From assembly GCF_009720525.1 (NCBI RefSeq), contig NZ_CP043930.1:4248501-4312500 (forward strand): a DNA stretch of 64,000 nucleotides, written 5' to 3'. Positions 10,514 to 20,985 of the stretch are shown one piece after another. The notes beneath the pieces are model-generated. The model was not told the DNA's origin, did no database searches, and saw only the letters and a program-made list of their open reading frames with translations. Position 1 is the first letter of the stretch; each line of letters opens with the position of its first letter. Source of the stretch: Gimesia benthica (lineage in GTDB: Bacteria; Planctomycetota; Planctomycetia; Planctomycetales; Planctomycetaceae). The translations under genes and the position numbers were made by a program.

Positions 10514-11404
10514 TTATGTTGTTGCGGGTGAAGGCTCTTTGTCAGAGGATGGCTTTTCTTCCTCCTCGTCTCCCCGGCCGTAAGCGGGGCCTTCAAACGC
10601 ATCCCAGATCGCCAGCAGGTTCAGGAGACCCGCGATCCAGGTAAACACGACGGCAAACTCATACCGTTTTCCCAGCTCTTTATTGATGTCATCCAGCTCA
10701 CTTTCACTGAGGGGCATCTCGAACCAGTTCAGGAAAGGTCGTGGAATGCTCCCTTCAATATGTCCGGTGTCGGTCCGCTGTCCCCCCTCTTTGCGGATGA
10801 CCGCACATTCAAGGGCTCTGCGCTGATTCCCACCCAGAGGCAGCCCGATTCCGATCGGATCCGCCAGTTCCAGGGGTTCAATTGGTTTTCCATCCAGGGT
10901 GCCCTCAAAGGCACCTCTGACCTCAGGTCCGAACTCACCATCGATGGATTTCAGCCGGATGGTACCCTCCAGCGCACCGCTGATGGTTTTTCCGTCATTG
11001 CCTCGATCCAGCAGCGTTCCCTTGAAAGAAGCTTCCAGCGGCAGATCCATCTGGTAAGGCTGCGACTGAAAATAGCCTGCATCCAGATCGTTGCGGGCCA
11101 GGTTGCCTGGCGCCGCCTGTTTATGGAACCGGGAGTTCTGTACCAGTGCGGGCAGTGCCGGCAGACCGACGCCAACCTGGGCAAAGTAACCCAGATTCCG
11201 CTTCCCCTGCCAGGACTGATAATAGACCGTTTTCCAGTCGCCCAGTGCCATTCCGCAGAAGAACGTGCTCAGAATACAGAAGCAGTAAATCGCTCCTTTG
11301 AAGGTGCGGCCCTGGTAAAAGTGACCTGCTCCTGGAATCAGGAACCCGAGCACTGCAGCGACAGCCGGATTTTTTAATTCAATTTGATTTTGACTGTCAG
11401 CCAT
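10514..11404 (-). CDS. TM2/DUF6677-like membrane protein with beta repeats
   Basis: Membrane protein of 296 residues, function unknown. The N-terminal part (about residues 12-55) has the TM2-like pattern VLGFLIPGAGHFYQGRTFKG, then a hydrophobic segment with FFCGMALGD. The middle (about 115-215) carries short repeated units ending FKGTL, LEGTI, FEGTL and IEGSI, which suggests a small beta-repeat domain. A final membrane segment (FAVVFTWIAGLLNLLAIWDAF) precedes an acidic tail. The ATG at 11404 was chosen over one ten codons upstream because GAGGACC is well placed and the protein then begins MADSQNQ. The gene order with the 68-residue membrane protein suggests a two-gene unit. The family match is to planctomycete-specific proteins of unknown role and is inferred from pattern only. 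Confidence 0.78.
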   Translation of the reverse strand: MADSQNQIELKNPAVAAVLGFLIPGAGHFYQGRTFKGAIYCFCILSTFFCGMALGDWKTVYYQSWQGKRNLGYFAQVGVGLPALPALVQNSRFHKQAAPGNLARNDLDAGYFQSQPYQMDLPLEASFKGTLLDRGNDGKTISGALEGTIRLKSIDGEFGPEVRGAFEGTLDGKPIEPLELADPIGIGLPLGGNQRRALECAVIRKEGGQRTDTGHIEGSIPRPFLNWFEMPLSESELDDINKELGKRYEFAVVFTWIAGLLNLLAIWDAFEGPAYGRGDEEEEKPSSDKEPSPATT

Positions 11405-11569
11405 TCTGGGGTCCTCAGGCAGTTCCCTGGTCAAATCTGGGTTCGGGCAATTCGTTTCCGGATAGAGAATCTTAGTCTTATCTGGAGGAAATCAGAAGAG
11501 CGCTCTGAATGCATCCTCGTCTTGATTCTGTCTCAGGCGGGACTTTGTAGTGTATCTGATCCGGATAAA

Positions 11570-11626
11570 CAGGACCAGAGCAACCTCAAGTCATTATTTT
11601 TAAATGAGTTGAGGCATCTGGTCCTG
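11570..11626. repeat. 57-base near-perfect inverted repeat in intergenic spacer
   Basis: CAGGACCAGA (11570-11579) pairs perfectly with TCTGGTCCTG (11617-11626). Inside, CCTCAA-g-TCATT (11584-11595) pairs with AATGA-g-TTGAGG (11603-11614), with a single opposed G-G mismatch, around an AT-rich loop. The element lies 32 bases beyond the stop of the short-chain dehydrogenase gene on its strand, so it may be that gene's terminator. It is unusually long for one and lacks a clear U-run. Confidence 0.6.
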
Positions 11627-11657
11627 GCTGGGTTCTGGCCCGGAATCCCTGCCGGAT

Positions 11658-12440
11658 TTACTGTGCTCCCTCGGCCCGATTGGACCACCATGGCAGGCTG
11701 ATTCCACCATCAATCGTGGTGGTACCGCCGGTCATGTAATCGGCATCGGGACTGGAGAGGAAGGTCACCAGTTTGCCGACTTCATTCGGGGTTCCCAGTC
11801 GCTTCCAGGGGATGTTTTCCGCACCTGCCTGCAACTGCTCATCAGTAAAGAACTTCCGCTCACCGGGAGTATCAATCCAGCCGGGATGAACGGTATTCAC
11901 ACGGATGCGATGCTGCGCGAATTCGATGGCAGCGGTACGTGCCATGTGGTCGATGGCGGCTTTCGCCATGTTGTAAGCGGCTGAGGTCGGAATCGCGATG
12001 ACCGCATGCGGAGAACTGATGACGACAATGGAGCCACCTGAGCCCTGTTTGGTCATCTGGGCGGCAGCCGCCCGTACGCCGAAGAAGGCACCCCACATGG
12101 TCACATCGATGGTTCGTTTGAAACCTTCCATATCGGCTTCCAGGATCAGTTCCCGATCGCTGTAGGCAGAGTTGGAAACGAACAGATCGAGGCTGCCAAA
12201 CTCTTCAACAGTCTTCGCCACAGCGGCTTCGACCGAGGCCTGATCAGAGACATCAGCCTGGACAGTGATGGCTTTCACGCCGTAAGAGCGGGCTTCTTCA
12301 GCTGCTTCTTCGGCTTCTTCGGGATGGGAGCGATAATTGATCGCCACATTGGCGCCTGCTTTGGCCATTTCAATCGCACATCCTCGACCGATGCCCCGAG
12401 AGGAGCCCGTCACGAGCGCATTTCGCCCTTCCAGTTTCAT
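11658..12440 (-). CDS. Short-chain dehydrogenase/reductase (SDR)
   Basis: Cytoplasmic NAD(P)-dependent oxidoreductase of the classical SDR family, 260 residues. The nucleotide-binding motif is TGSSRGIGRG near residue 11. The catalytic Ser is in VVISSPHA, and the Tyr-Lys pair is in AAYNMAKAA. The C-terminus has the TGGTTTIDGG pattern common to FabG/glucose-1-dehydrogenase-like members. The start at 12440 (MKLEGRNALVTG) was chosen because GAAGGAAAAG lies upstream and the longer open frame adds a hydrophobic stretch foreign to the family. The substrate cannot be read from sequence. It is not next to acp or fab genes, so a fatty-acid role is not supported. Confidence 0.88.
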   Translation of the reverse strand: MKLEGRNALVTGSSRGIGRGCAIEMAKAGANVAINYRSHPEEAEEAAEEARSYGVKAITVQADVSDQASVEAAVAKTVEEFGSLDLFVSNSAYSDRELILEADMEGFKRTIDVTMWGAFFGVRAAAAQMTKQGSGGSIVVISSPHAVIAIPTSAAYNMAKAAIDHMARTAAIEFAQHRIRVNTVHPGWIDTPGERKFFTDEQLQAGAENIPWKRLGTPNEVGKLVTFLSSPDADYMTGGTTTIDGGISLPWWSNRAEGAQ

Positions 12441-12775
12441 TGTGATCTTTTCCTTCGTGTTGATTGTCTCTAACAGGATAATGATGCCGGTAATCTGTAT
12501 CAGCAGCACCGACAGTCTGAGTTATAGCGACCGGGGACTCCGGTGGGAAGCCGCAGACCGGCTCTGAGAATGCCCCCGTAAATGGTGATTTTCGGGAGCC
12601 TTTCACCGGTATTCGCTTAACCGGTGAATGCGAGCCGCAGGTTGCTGTACTATCAATGTAAACGAGCGGCGTCCCAAAACAAAGAAAACCGAGGAGCAAT
12701 CTCTGCTCCTCGGCTAAATCTTTATCTGGATTACTCTGGATTGAGGGGGGGGGTAAGCCCCGACTAGAGACTCAA
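12441..12775. other. Intergenic region between SDR and Fe-S carrier genes
   Basis: These 335 bases hold no convincing gene. They contain the terminator of the Fe-S carrier gene (12689-12713) and an inverted repeat TTCACCGGT/ACCGGTGAA (12602-12610 and 12620-12628, loop of 9). A run of nine G lies at 12745-12753. The SDR promoter should lie at the left end on the minus strand, but I see no clear -35/-10 pair. Confidence 0.6.
12689..12713 (-). terminator. Rho-independent terminator of the Fe-S carrier gene
   Basis: A perfect 10-bp stem (CCGAGGAGCA at 12689-12698, TGCTCCTCGG at 12704-12713) has a 5-base loop. Read on the minus strand it is followed by TTTTCTTTGTTTT. It lies about 60 bases beyond the stop codon. 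Confidence 0.85.
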
Positions 12776-13114
12776 TCAGGCAGAGAAGCTGCTGCCGCAT
12801 CCGCAGGATTTGACAGCATTGGGGTTATCGAAAGTGAAACCGCGTTTGTCGAGGCCCTCGTAGTAGTCTACGGTGGTACCGTCGAGGAACAGGCTGCTCT
12901 TCTTGTCGACAACGACTTTCACGCCATGTTGTTCGGAAATGGTATCGTTTTCTTCGTTGTATTCAGTTGGTTCAACGAATTTAAAGTCGTACGAGAAACC
13001 ACTGCAACCACCGGAAACGATCCCGATACGTAAGAGAGAATCTTCACTGTAATTGGAATTCTCTTTGAAACGCTTCAGTTCGTTGGAAGCATTTTCAGTA
13101 ATTGTGACAGCCAT
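12776..13114 (-). CDS. IscA/HesB-family iron-sulfur cluster carrier
   Basis: Small cytoplasmic protein (112 residues) of the A-type carrier family that accepts Fe-S clusters from a scaffold and hands them to target enzymes. The three conserved cysteines are present: one in [11 protein letters not shown] and two in the C-terminal SCGCGSSF. The start at 13114 ([14 protein letters not shown]) matches family ends. An open frame continuing 62 codons upstream lacks family similarity and overlaps the promoter. No isc or suf genes adjoin, so it stands alone with its own terminator. It could be the ErpA or the IscA functional type, which sequence alone does not decide. Confidence 0.93.
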   Translation of the reverse strand: MAVTITENASNELKRFKENSNYSEDSLLRIGIVSGGCSGFSYDFKFVEPTEYNEENDTISEQHGVKVVVDKKSSLFLDGTTVDYYEGLDKRGFTFDNPNAVKSCGCGSSFSA

Positions 13115-13540
13115 GGAAAATAATCTCCAATTGAAAAAAGTCTGGTTGCTTGACCCGCGCATTGAGTTAATCGGCAAAAACAGGTCAAAAATCTGAAATT
13201 CACCACGGGTAGGAGCGAGCCTGTTTGCCGTTATTGAGCTCCTGTTATTATAGCAGGGTTTCAATCTTTTCCGATATGCATTTTGCTCAGATCTGATCAA
13301 ACAGGCGAGATTCGTCTCAGATATATTTATCGCAAAGCGGGACTCCTTTCAAGTGCTGAAATTAAAGGGTTTTGAGCGTCCAGGCCAGACGCTGGTAGCG
13401 AGACTCTTATTCGTATATGTAGAGCAATAAGTCTGGTATTGCGTGGGGAACACTGAACATCCTCTTTTGCACTTACGACACTTCAGCGCTAAAATGTGAA
13501 GAGAAATTATCTTCTGAAACACATACTGAGGGCAGACGAT
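13115..13540. other. Divergent intergenic region
   Basis: These 426 bases between the divergent Fe-S carrier and exoribonuclease genes hold no supported gene. The Fe-S carrier promoter (-10 at 13247-13252) lies here. A small hairpin AGCGTC/GACGCT lies at 13375-13393, with CAGGCCA as loop. An in-frame GTG at 13496 could extend the exoribonuclease by 15 residues but lacks a binding site. Confidence 0.6.
13247..13255 (-). promoter_or_regulatory. Extended -10 promoter for the Fe-S carrier gene
   Basis: Read on the minus strand the sequence is TGCTATAAT, a consensus -10 with the TGn extension. The -35 at 17 bases is poor, as extended -10 promoters allow. It implies a leader of about 125 bases. 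Confidence 0.55.
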
Positions 13541-14560
13541 ATGAACACCGCGCGAGAAGTCATGCTGCTGAGTGAAATGGAACCCGGACAGATGGCGGAC
13601 AGTTTTGTCCTGCTCGTCTCCCGACAGCGTTCCAACACGCGGGACGGGAAACCTTATTTTCGGGTCCAGTTCCGCGATAATGCGACAGTGGCCACCGCGA
13701 TGATCTGGAGCGACACTCCCTGGTTTGAAGATTGTGAAAACAACTGGAGCGAGGGGGAGTTCTACAAAGTTCGAGCTCGCTACGAAGAAAGTAAGTACGG
13801 TCCGCAACTGGACATTGACCGCATTCGTCCCGTGAATGATGAAGACGCCGAGGATGGATTCGACCCCGGCCTGTATTTCAAACGCTCCCGTTTTTCCAGC
13901 GACGAGATGTTTGTAGAACTGACGGACATTGCCCGCGAACAGATTACCGAGGAACCCTTGCGCGATCTGGTGCTGGACATCCTGGATGAATATGCAGACC
14001 AGATCAAAGTGATCGCTGCGGCCAGCAGAAATCATCATGCGTTCACCGGCGGTTTTCTGGAACATGTGCTGTCAGTCACTCGGACCGCCTGTTATCTGGC
14101 CGACAAATACAGCGACTATTACCGGGAGATGCAACCGCCGCTAAACAAATCTCTGGTGGTATCAGGGGCCATCCTGCACGACATCGGCAAGCTGAACGAA
14201 CTCGATTACAAACCGCACGCCTCCAGCTACACACCAGCGGGACGATTGATCGGCCATATCCTGCTGGGCCGCGATCTCGTACGGGAGCACGCCCGAAAAT
14301 TTGAGGAACTCAGTCCCGAGACTCTGCTGCGACTGGAACATATGATTGTCTCGCATCAGAATCTGCCTGAATGGGGCTCGCCTGTCGCCCCGCATACCCC
14401 GGAAGCACTGCTGGTGCACTATGCAGATGATGTAGACGCCAAGTTCCACATGATGGCCACCACGCTGGAAAATATCCTGCCCGGAAACGAAGATGCGTTT
14501 TCCGGACGCGATAATGCCTTACGGCGGAGTATCTTTCTGGGGCTGAAAACGCCAGAATAA
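13541..14560 (+). CDS. YhaM-like 3'-5' exoribonuclease (OB fold plus HD domain)
   Basis: Cytoplasmic RNase related to Bacillus YhaM/CBF1, about 339 residues. The N-terminal OB-like domain (about residues 15-100) has FVLLVSRQRSNTRDGKPYF followed by FRVQFRDNATVATAMIW. The HD metal domain starts at HHAFTGGFLEHVLSVT and includes the diagnostic ILHDIGK, plus later HMIVSHQ and LVHYADDVDAK metal-ligand blocks. The start at 13541 was chosen because GAGGG lies 8 bases upstream and the protein then begins MNTAREVM. The gene ends 71 bases before dapF and may share its transcript. The order of OB then HD domains fits YhaM and not other HD phosphohydrolases. Confidence 0.88.
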   Translation: MNTAREVMLLSEMEPGQMADSFVLLVSRQRSNTRDGKPYFRVQFRDNATVATAMIWSDTPWFEDCENNWSEGEFYKVRARYEESKYGPQLDIDRIRPVNDEDAEDGFDPGLYFKRSRFSSDEMFVELTDIAREQITEEPLRDLVLDILDEYADQIKVIAAASRNHHAFTGGFLEHVLSVTRTACYLADKYSDYYREMQPPLNKSLVVSGAILHDIGKLNELDYKPHASSYTPAGRLIGHILLGRDLVREHARKFEELSPETLLRLEHMIVSHQNLPEWGSPVAPHTPEALLVHYADDVDAKFHMMATTLENILPGNEDAFSGRDNALRRSIFLGLKTPE

Positions 14561-14631
14561 TAAAGAATTCATTCCAGGGCTGAGGGGAGTTACCCGGAGC
14601 CTGTTTAAGATCAGAGAAAAGAAAAGCGACG

Positions 14632-15471
14632 ATGAAATTTACCAAGATGCACGGAGCCGGCAACGACTACGTCTATGTCAACTGTTTTGAAGAGTCCCTC
14701 CCTGAAGACATTGCCAGCCTGGCGATGGCGGTCAGTGACCGGCACAAAGGCATCGGATCGGACGGACTGATTCTGATCTGTCCGTCGGAAAAAGCGGATG
14801 CCCGCATGCGGATGTTTAATGCAGATGGCAGCGAGTCGGAAATGTGCGGGAACGGCGTGCGTTGTGTCGCGAAATACGTCTACGATCATGGGATCGCGAA
14901 ACAGCAGACCTTGAAGATCGAAACCGGGGCCGGTGTACTGCATCTGGACCTGGAACTGGCGGGAAGCCGCGTCAGCCAGGTGCGGGTCAACATGGGGCAT
15001 CCTATTCTCAAAAGCGCCGAGATTCCGACGCAGCTCCCCGGCGATCCCCCGGTTGACGCCGATCTGGATCTGGGTGATCAGAGCCTGAAAGTGACCTGTG
15101 TATCCATGGGAAACCCGCACTGTATTACCTTCGTTGACGAGCTCAACGATCACTGGGTGCATGGGATCGGACCGAAAGTAGAAGTACATCCGATGTTCCC
15201 CAATCGGGTCAACGCGGAATTCATCGAAGTCGTCTCGCCCTCCGAACTGAAGATGCGCGTCTGGGAGCGTGGTTCCGGCGAAACCCAGGCTTGCGGCACC
15301 GGAGCCTGTGCTTCTGCGGTGGCGGGCGTCTTGACGGGGCGGTCCGAACGAAATGTGCTTATCCACTTGCCTGGTGGTGATTTACGGCTCGAGTGGGCCG
15401 AGGCGGGAGAAGTCTATATGACCGGTCCGGCTGTCGAAGTCTACGAGGGAGTCTGGACGGGGCCTCAATAA
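14632..15471 (+). CDS. dapF: Diaminopimelate epimerase
   Basis: Interconverts LL- and meso-diaminopimelate in lysine and peptidoglycan precursor synthesis, in the cytoplasm. Both catalytic cysteines are present: one in MCGNGVRC (near residue 72) and one in QACGTGACA (near residue 221). The N-terminus [16 protein letters not shown] and the 279-residue length are typical. This is notable because planctomycetes were once thought to lack peptidoglycan. An intact dapF agrees with later evidence that they make it. Confidence 0.97.
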   Translation: MKFTKMHGAGNDYVYVNCFEESLPEDIASLAMAVSDRHKGIGSDGLILICPSEKADARMRMFNADGSESEMCGNGVRCVAKYVYDHGIAKQQTLKIETGAGVLHLDLELAGSRVSQVRVNMGHPILKSAEIPTQLPGDPPVDADLDLGDQSLKVTCVSMGNPHCITFVDELNDHWVHGIGPKVEVHPMFPNRVNAEFIEVVSPSELKMRVWERGSGETQACGTGACASAVAGVLTGRSERNVLIHLPGGDLRLEWAEAGEVYMTGPAVEVYEGVWTGPQ

Positions 15472-15566
15472 ATGGTAGCCTGTCAGGAGCAGATAGACAT
15501 TTTCCGGATCTGGTCTTGCAGTAAAATAATAGAACTGATAAACCTCGGCTTCTCTCATTCTCAATA

Positions 15567-16058
15567 ATGAATTTCAATTCCAAACCCACTGCCAGAACAT
15601 CAGACAATCGGCTGTTGTCGGCGCTGCGTGAATTACATCCGGGCATGCCCATTGGATGGAAACTGCGGCTGCTGTTGATTTGCTGGAGTCTGTTTCTGAT
15701 CGGCGGGTTTTGGGTTGCGATTCGAATTCAGCCGGATCCGCGAGGCTTCGGTTCACATCAACAACTCGGTTTTGCACCCTGCGTCATCAGAAATCAATTC
15801 TCAATTCCCTGTCCCAGTTGTGGGATGACAACTTCCTTTTCACATTTTGTTCGAGGTCAGTTAAGTCAGTCTGCCCAGGCCAATACGTCCGGGTTGATTC
15901 TGGCACTGGTCTGTCTGGCTATGATTCCCTGGTCCTGGATCAGCGTGTATCACAGACGGCTCTGGCTGATCTCCAATCCTGAACTCTGTCTGCTCTGGCT
16001 GATCTGTGGTCTGACTGCGATCACCGTGATGGAGTGGGCTTTCAGGATGACATTTTAA
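15567..16058 (+). CDS. DUF2752 membrane protein
   Basis: A 163-residue protein with about three membrane segments (LLLICWSLFLIGGFWVAI, LILALVCLAMIPWSWISV, LCLLWLICGLTAITVMEWAF). Between the first and second lies the family hallmark IPCPSCGMTTSFSHFVRGQL, in which the CPSCG pair may bind metal or form a disulfide. The function of this family is unknown. It stands between dapF and the lipoprotein pair with no tight coupling to either. Confidence 0.85.
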   Translation: MNFNSKPTARTSDNRLLSALRELHPGMPIGWKLRLLLICWSLFLIGGFWVAIRIQPDPRGFGSHQQLGFAPCVIRNQFSIPCPSCGMTTSFSHFVRGQLSQSAQANTSGLILALVCLAMIPWSWISVYHRRLWLISNPELCLLWLICGLTAITVMEWAFRMTF

Positions 16059-16131
16059 TACTTGCGCGGCGTCAGCGCGCGTGAGAACCCGCCTTTCAAA
16101 TCAAATCAATCACAACAAATCTTAGCGGTTC

Positions 16132-16848
16132 ATGCCAAGGATGGCTGAAATGATGCGACTGAAACAACAGATCGAAAGCAGACTCTCCACTCCCCGACGC
16201 TATTGCGTCGTGGTGATGCTGGCGCTGGTCTGTCTGGAGGCCAGCGGATGTTCTCTGGGCGTAATGGCCGGAAAATTATTCTTTGGAGATCCCCTGGTCA
16301 CCTGCGAATTTACCAGGCGGACCAACATCGATCTGTCGGAAGAACATAAAAAGGTCCTGGTGATCTGTTCGACTCCCGAATCAATCCGTTCTGATTATCC
16401 GTCCCTGAATTACGATCTGCTGGAACAGATTACTTATGATCTGAAACGAAGGGAGATAGTGGTTCAGGATACCGGCGAAGTCGCGACCTGGCTCGATGAC
16501 AATGGCGGCGTCTGGAACAATGTGGATGAGTTGGCGGAAAACTTCGAGGTCGATTACATCATTCACGTCGACATCGACGAATTCGATTACCGCGAGCCCA
16601 ACAGCCCGAACCTGCTACGCGGAAAAGCATACGGTACCGTCTCTGCCTACGAAGTGCAGGATGTCGACGGGTATCGCCGGGCACTGTCTGTCTTCGAGAC
16701 CAACTACACCTCAGAGTTTCCGAGCCATATGCCGGTCTCGATTGAACAGGAATCTCCCAAAGTCTTCAGAAAGAAATACCTTGATCGCATCGCCGATCAG
16801 ATTGGTCGCTTCTTCTATAACTACCATTCCAGTGAAGAAATTTACTGA
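16132..16848 (+). CDS. Putative lipoprotein, tandem paralogue 1
   Basis: A 238-residue exported protein. A basic start is followed by the hydrophobic stretch CVVVMLALVCLEASGC, which ends in a lipobox-like ASGC. The mature part has the blocks VDYIIHVDIDEFDYREP, LLRGKAYGTVSAYE and YLDRIADQIGRFFYNYH, all of which recur in the next gene. This marks a tandem duplication with considerable divergence. Function is unknown; a periplasmic or outer-membrane-facing role is inferred from the lipobox. The start is uncertain because ATGs at 16141, 16150 and 16153 are in frame, and 16150 has AAGGA 9 bases upstream. Confidence 0.82.
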   Translation: MPRMAEMMRLKQQIESRLSTPRRYCVVVMLALVCLEASGCSLGVMAGKLFFGDPLVTCEFTRRTNIDLSEEHKKVLVICSTPESIRSDYPSLNYDLLEQITYDLKRREIVVQDTGEVATWLDDNGGVWNNVDELAENFEVDYIIHVDIDEFDYREPNSPNLLRGKAYGTVSAYEVQDVDGYRRALSVFETNYTSEFPSHMPVSIEQESPKVFRKKYLDRIADQIGRFFYNYHSSEEIY

Positions 16849-16916
16849 TCGTCACTTTCAGCCTGGTACAGGACAGCAGACCAGAACATCAATTCGGAGT
16901 TGTGAAGGATCACACG

Positions 16917-17612
16917 ATGAACAGTTTTTCGTTGAAACAACGTATTCATAAACGGTTTTTACAGACAGTCAGCAAGCTGGCACTGGTGCTGATATTGTGT
17001 ACGACGCTGTCGGGCTGCAACTATTTCATCCTGCTGGGTTACCTGATCGGGGGGCCGCCCTCGATTGAGCCGGACTTCGATGCCCAGACTTCAAAGTCAC
17101 TGACCGACAAGGATGTAACCGTCGCCATCGTCTGTTATGCACCTTTGGAATTGCAGTACAACTTTGACGGCATTCACAACGACCTGGCGAAGTACACCAC
17201 CTTCCAGCTGCATCAGCATGGAGTGAAGATGGTCAATCCGGATCGGATTCGTGCCTGGATGGATGAGAACCCGGACTGGGACAAGCCGGAAGAAATCGGC
17301 GAAGCCTTCGATGTGACATACGTGATTCATATCGAACTGCATAAATACAGCCTCTACGAAGAAAACAGTTCTGACCTCTACCGTGGTCGCGCCGAAGGGA
17401 TGGTCACGGTCTATGAAATGGATGAAAACGGCGAAGGCGATAAACTCTACAGCAAAGAGATCACGTCCTTCTATCCGCTCAGGGCTCCGCGGGCGACCTC
17501 GGAAGTCACGTTCTCCAAGTTCAAGAAAGAGTACCTCTCGCGACTCAGCGATGAAATCGGCCGCCTGTTCTACGAGTACTACCGCGGCGACGACTTCACC
17601 CACGCCATCTGA
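16917..17612 (+). CDS. Putative lipoprotein, tandem paralogue 2
   Basis: A 231-residue exported protein with signal sequence LALVLILCTTLSGC and a textbook lipobox LSGC. The mature blocks VTYVIHIELHKYSLYEE, LYRGRAEGMVTVYE and YLSRLSDEIGRLFYEYY correspond one to one with the upstream gene. The ATG at 16917 was chosen over a GTG at 16902 because AAGGA lies 8 bases before it. The 68-base spacing suggests co-transcription with its paralogue. Function is unknown. Confidence 0.85.
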   Translation: MNSFSLKQRIHKRFLQTVSKLALVLILCTTLSGCNYFILLGYLIGGPPSIEPDFDAQTSKSLTDKDVTVAIVCYAPLELQYNFDGIHNDLAKYTTFQLHQHGVKMVNPDRIRAWMDENPDWDKPEEIGEAFDVTYVIHIELHKYSLYEENSSDLYRGRAEGMVTVYEMDENGEGDKLYSKEITSFYPLRAPRATSEVTFSKFKKEYLSRLSDEIGRLFYEYYRGDDFTHAI

Positions 17613-17731
17613 TTCGAGCTGAGCCAACTCTTGCATGTCTGCTTCTGAAGCGTTACTTTCAGAGCGATGAAGTGCGGGGCCATCGAGGTGCCCGCCGGTG
17701 AAAGACGTTGAGTTTCAATCAGAGTGACGTC

Positions 17732-18082
17732 ATGTCGATCAGCAAACAGGAACTGGTAGAGCGCAGTCAGGTGATCCTGGCACATGCCTGGATGGTGCGA
17801 ACGTTTATCAAGCACTGCGATGAAGTAGACGATTACCCGGAGCTCATGGGAATCACGCGGGCTGTCTTTGATGCTTCGCGGGCACTGGAAACCCGCGTGG
17901 ATGATCCGGACTCCTATCTCAAGATGCTCCGTAAAAAAATCGGTCGGCTCCGCAAAGCCACTGATCAGTTTGCGCTGGATGCGCCGGAAGCATCACTGCA
18001 CACCAACTTCGAGCAGGCCGTGATCTCGATGAAAGGCTGCACCCAGGCGCTCGAAGCATTACTGGCAGACGTCGAAGAGTAA
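17732..18082 (+). CDS. Small helical protein of unknown function
   Basis: A 116-residue soluble protein, mostly charged helix by composition, with no signal sequence, no membrane segment and no motif that I recognise. The C-terminal half (YLKMLRKKIGRLRKATDQFA, then QALEALLADVEE) could form a coiled coil or helical bundle. The ATG at 17732 was preferred over an upstream in-frame TTG at 17708. It converges on lepA with only 15 bases between the stops. Confidence 0.72.
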   Translation: MSISKQELVERSQVILAHAWMVRTFIKHCDEVDDYPELMGITRAVFDASRALETRVDDPDSYLKMLRKKIGRLRKATDQFALDAPEASLHTNFEQAVISMKGCTQALEALLADVEE

Positions 18083-18097
18083 TTCCGCTCGAGTCGG

Positions 18098-19906
<1,809 letters not shown>

Positions 19907-19971
19907 AAAGGTTTCTCGGTTTCCTGTCGTTCAGACCGCCCGGTGTTTAGTGTACCGGGCACGTTTTAATT

Positions 19972-20985
19972 TTATTCTGCTTTGAGGCAGGCCAGTCGCG
20001 CACAGCCGGCGACGCCAATGTAACCGGCGTCTGCTCCGAGTTCTGCATAGTCGATGATCGTGTTCTCGTAGGGAACCGAGAACGCGCGTTGTTGGACCTC
20101 TTCCCGGATGCGCTGCAGGAAACGGTCTCCCTGGGCAGTACCCTTGCCTCCGAATGTCACCGCACCGCCGAACAGAACCATGTCCGGATCAATGGTGTGC
20201 ATCAGGTTTGTCGTACCGACTCCCAGGCAGCGGGCGGATTCCATAATCAGCTCTGTTGCCAGTTCGTCGTTTTGTTCTCCGGCCTCGGAGATCAGCAGAG
20301 GAGTCAGTTCCTGGCCCTGCTGCAGCATGTCATTCAGGACGGACTCACGACCGGCGTCCAGCTGTTCCTGACAGCGCTTCACCAGGGACGTGCCACCCGC
20401 GTAAGCTTCGAGTGTACCATATTGTCCTGAATCACATAACCGTCCGTCATCCATCTGGATTACGATGTGTCCGCATTCGCCTCCGTGTGAGTGACGACCT
20501 TCGATGATCATTTCATCTATAATAATACCACATCCAATGCCCGTGCCCAGTGTCCAGAACACCAGACTATGAGCCTCGCGGGCACCGCCGATCCAGTATT
20601 CTCCATAGGCGGCCGCGTTCGCATCGTTCTGGTAGATCGTCTGTTTGCCGCCGTAATGATCACAGACGGTCTGTCGGATCGGAAAACCTTTCCAGGTCGG
20701 AAGATTCGGCGGATCAACCAGTTTGCCCCCGGGAATATCCATCGTGCCGGGAGTGGCGATACCGATGGCTTTGATGTCGTCCATCGTCAGCCGACAGTCA
20801 GCCAGGGCATCGTCGATGGCCTGATAGATGTTCTTCAGGCCCGCCTCAACGCCTGAAGGGACATCGGTGCTCGTTTTACAGAAGGCAAGTGTCTGGCCAG
20901 CATCATCAACGATACCGACCTTGACGTTCGTACCACCGATATCAATGCCGACAAAATAAGGTTCTTGAGGCTTTGTCGGATTCAT
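19972..20985 (-). CDS. ROK-family sugar kinase (glucokinase-like)
   Basis: Cytoplasmic ATP-dependent kinase of the ROK family, probably acting on glucose or a related hexose. The phosphate-binding motif is VGIDIGGTNVKVGIVDD. A second motif, WTLGTGIGCGIIIDE, and the substrate block GGECGHIVI follow. In this family a zinc site usually reads CxCGxxGCLE. Here it is CDSGQYGTLE, so two of three cysteines are missing, although the His of the GH motif remains. The start at 20985 (MNPTKPQEPYFVGID) was chosen because the 29-codon extension upstream has no family similarity. It is probably co-transcribed with lepA. Confidence 0.9.
   Translation of the reverse strand: MNPTKPQEPYFVGIDIGGTNVKVGIVDDAGQTLAFCKTSTDVPSGVEAGLKNIYQAIDDALADCRLTMDDIKAIGIATPGTMDIPGGKLVDPPNLPTWKGFPIRQTVCDHYGGKQTIYQNDANAAAYGEYWIGGAREAHSLVFWTLGTGIGCGIIIDEMIIEGRHSHGGECGHIVIQMDDGRLCDSGQYGTLEAYAGGTSLVKRCQEQLDAGRESVLNDMLQQGQELTPLLISEAGEQNDELATELIMESARCLGVGTTNLMHTIDPDMVLFGGAVTFGGKGTAQGDRFLQRIREEVQQRAFSVPYENTIIDYAELGADAGYIGVAGCARLACLKAE

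Noticed and set aside
12745-12753. Run of nine G, considered as a phase-variation tract or G-quadruplex
   Set aside because: It lies after the stop codon of the Fe-S carrier gene and no coding frame depends on it. Only one run is present.
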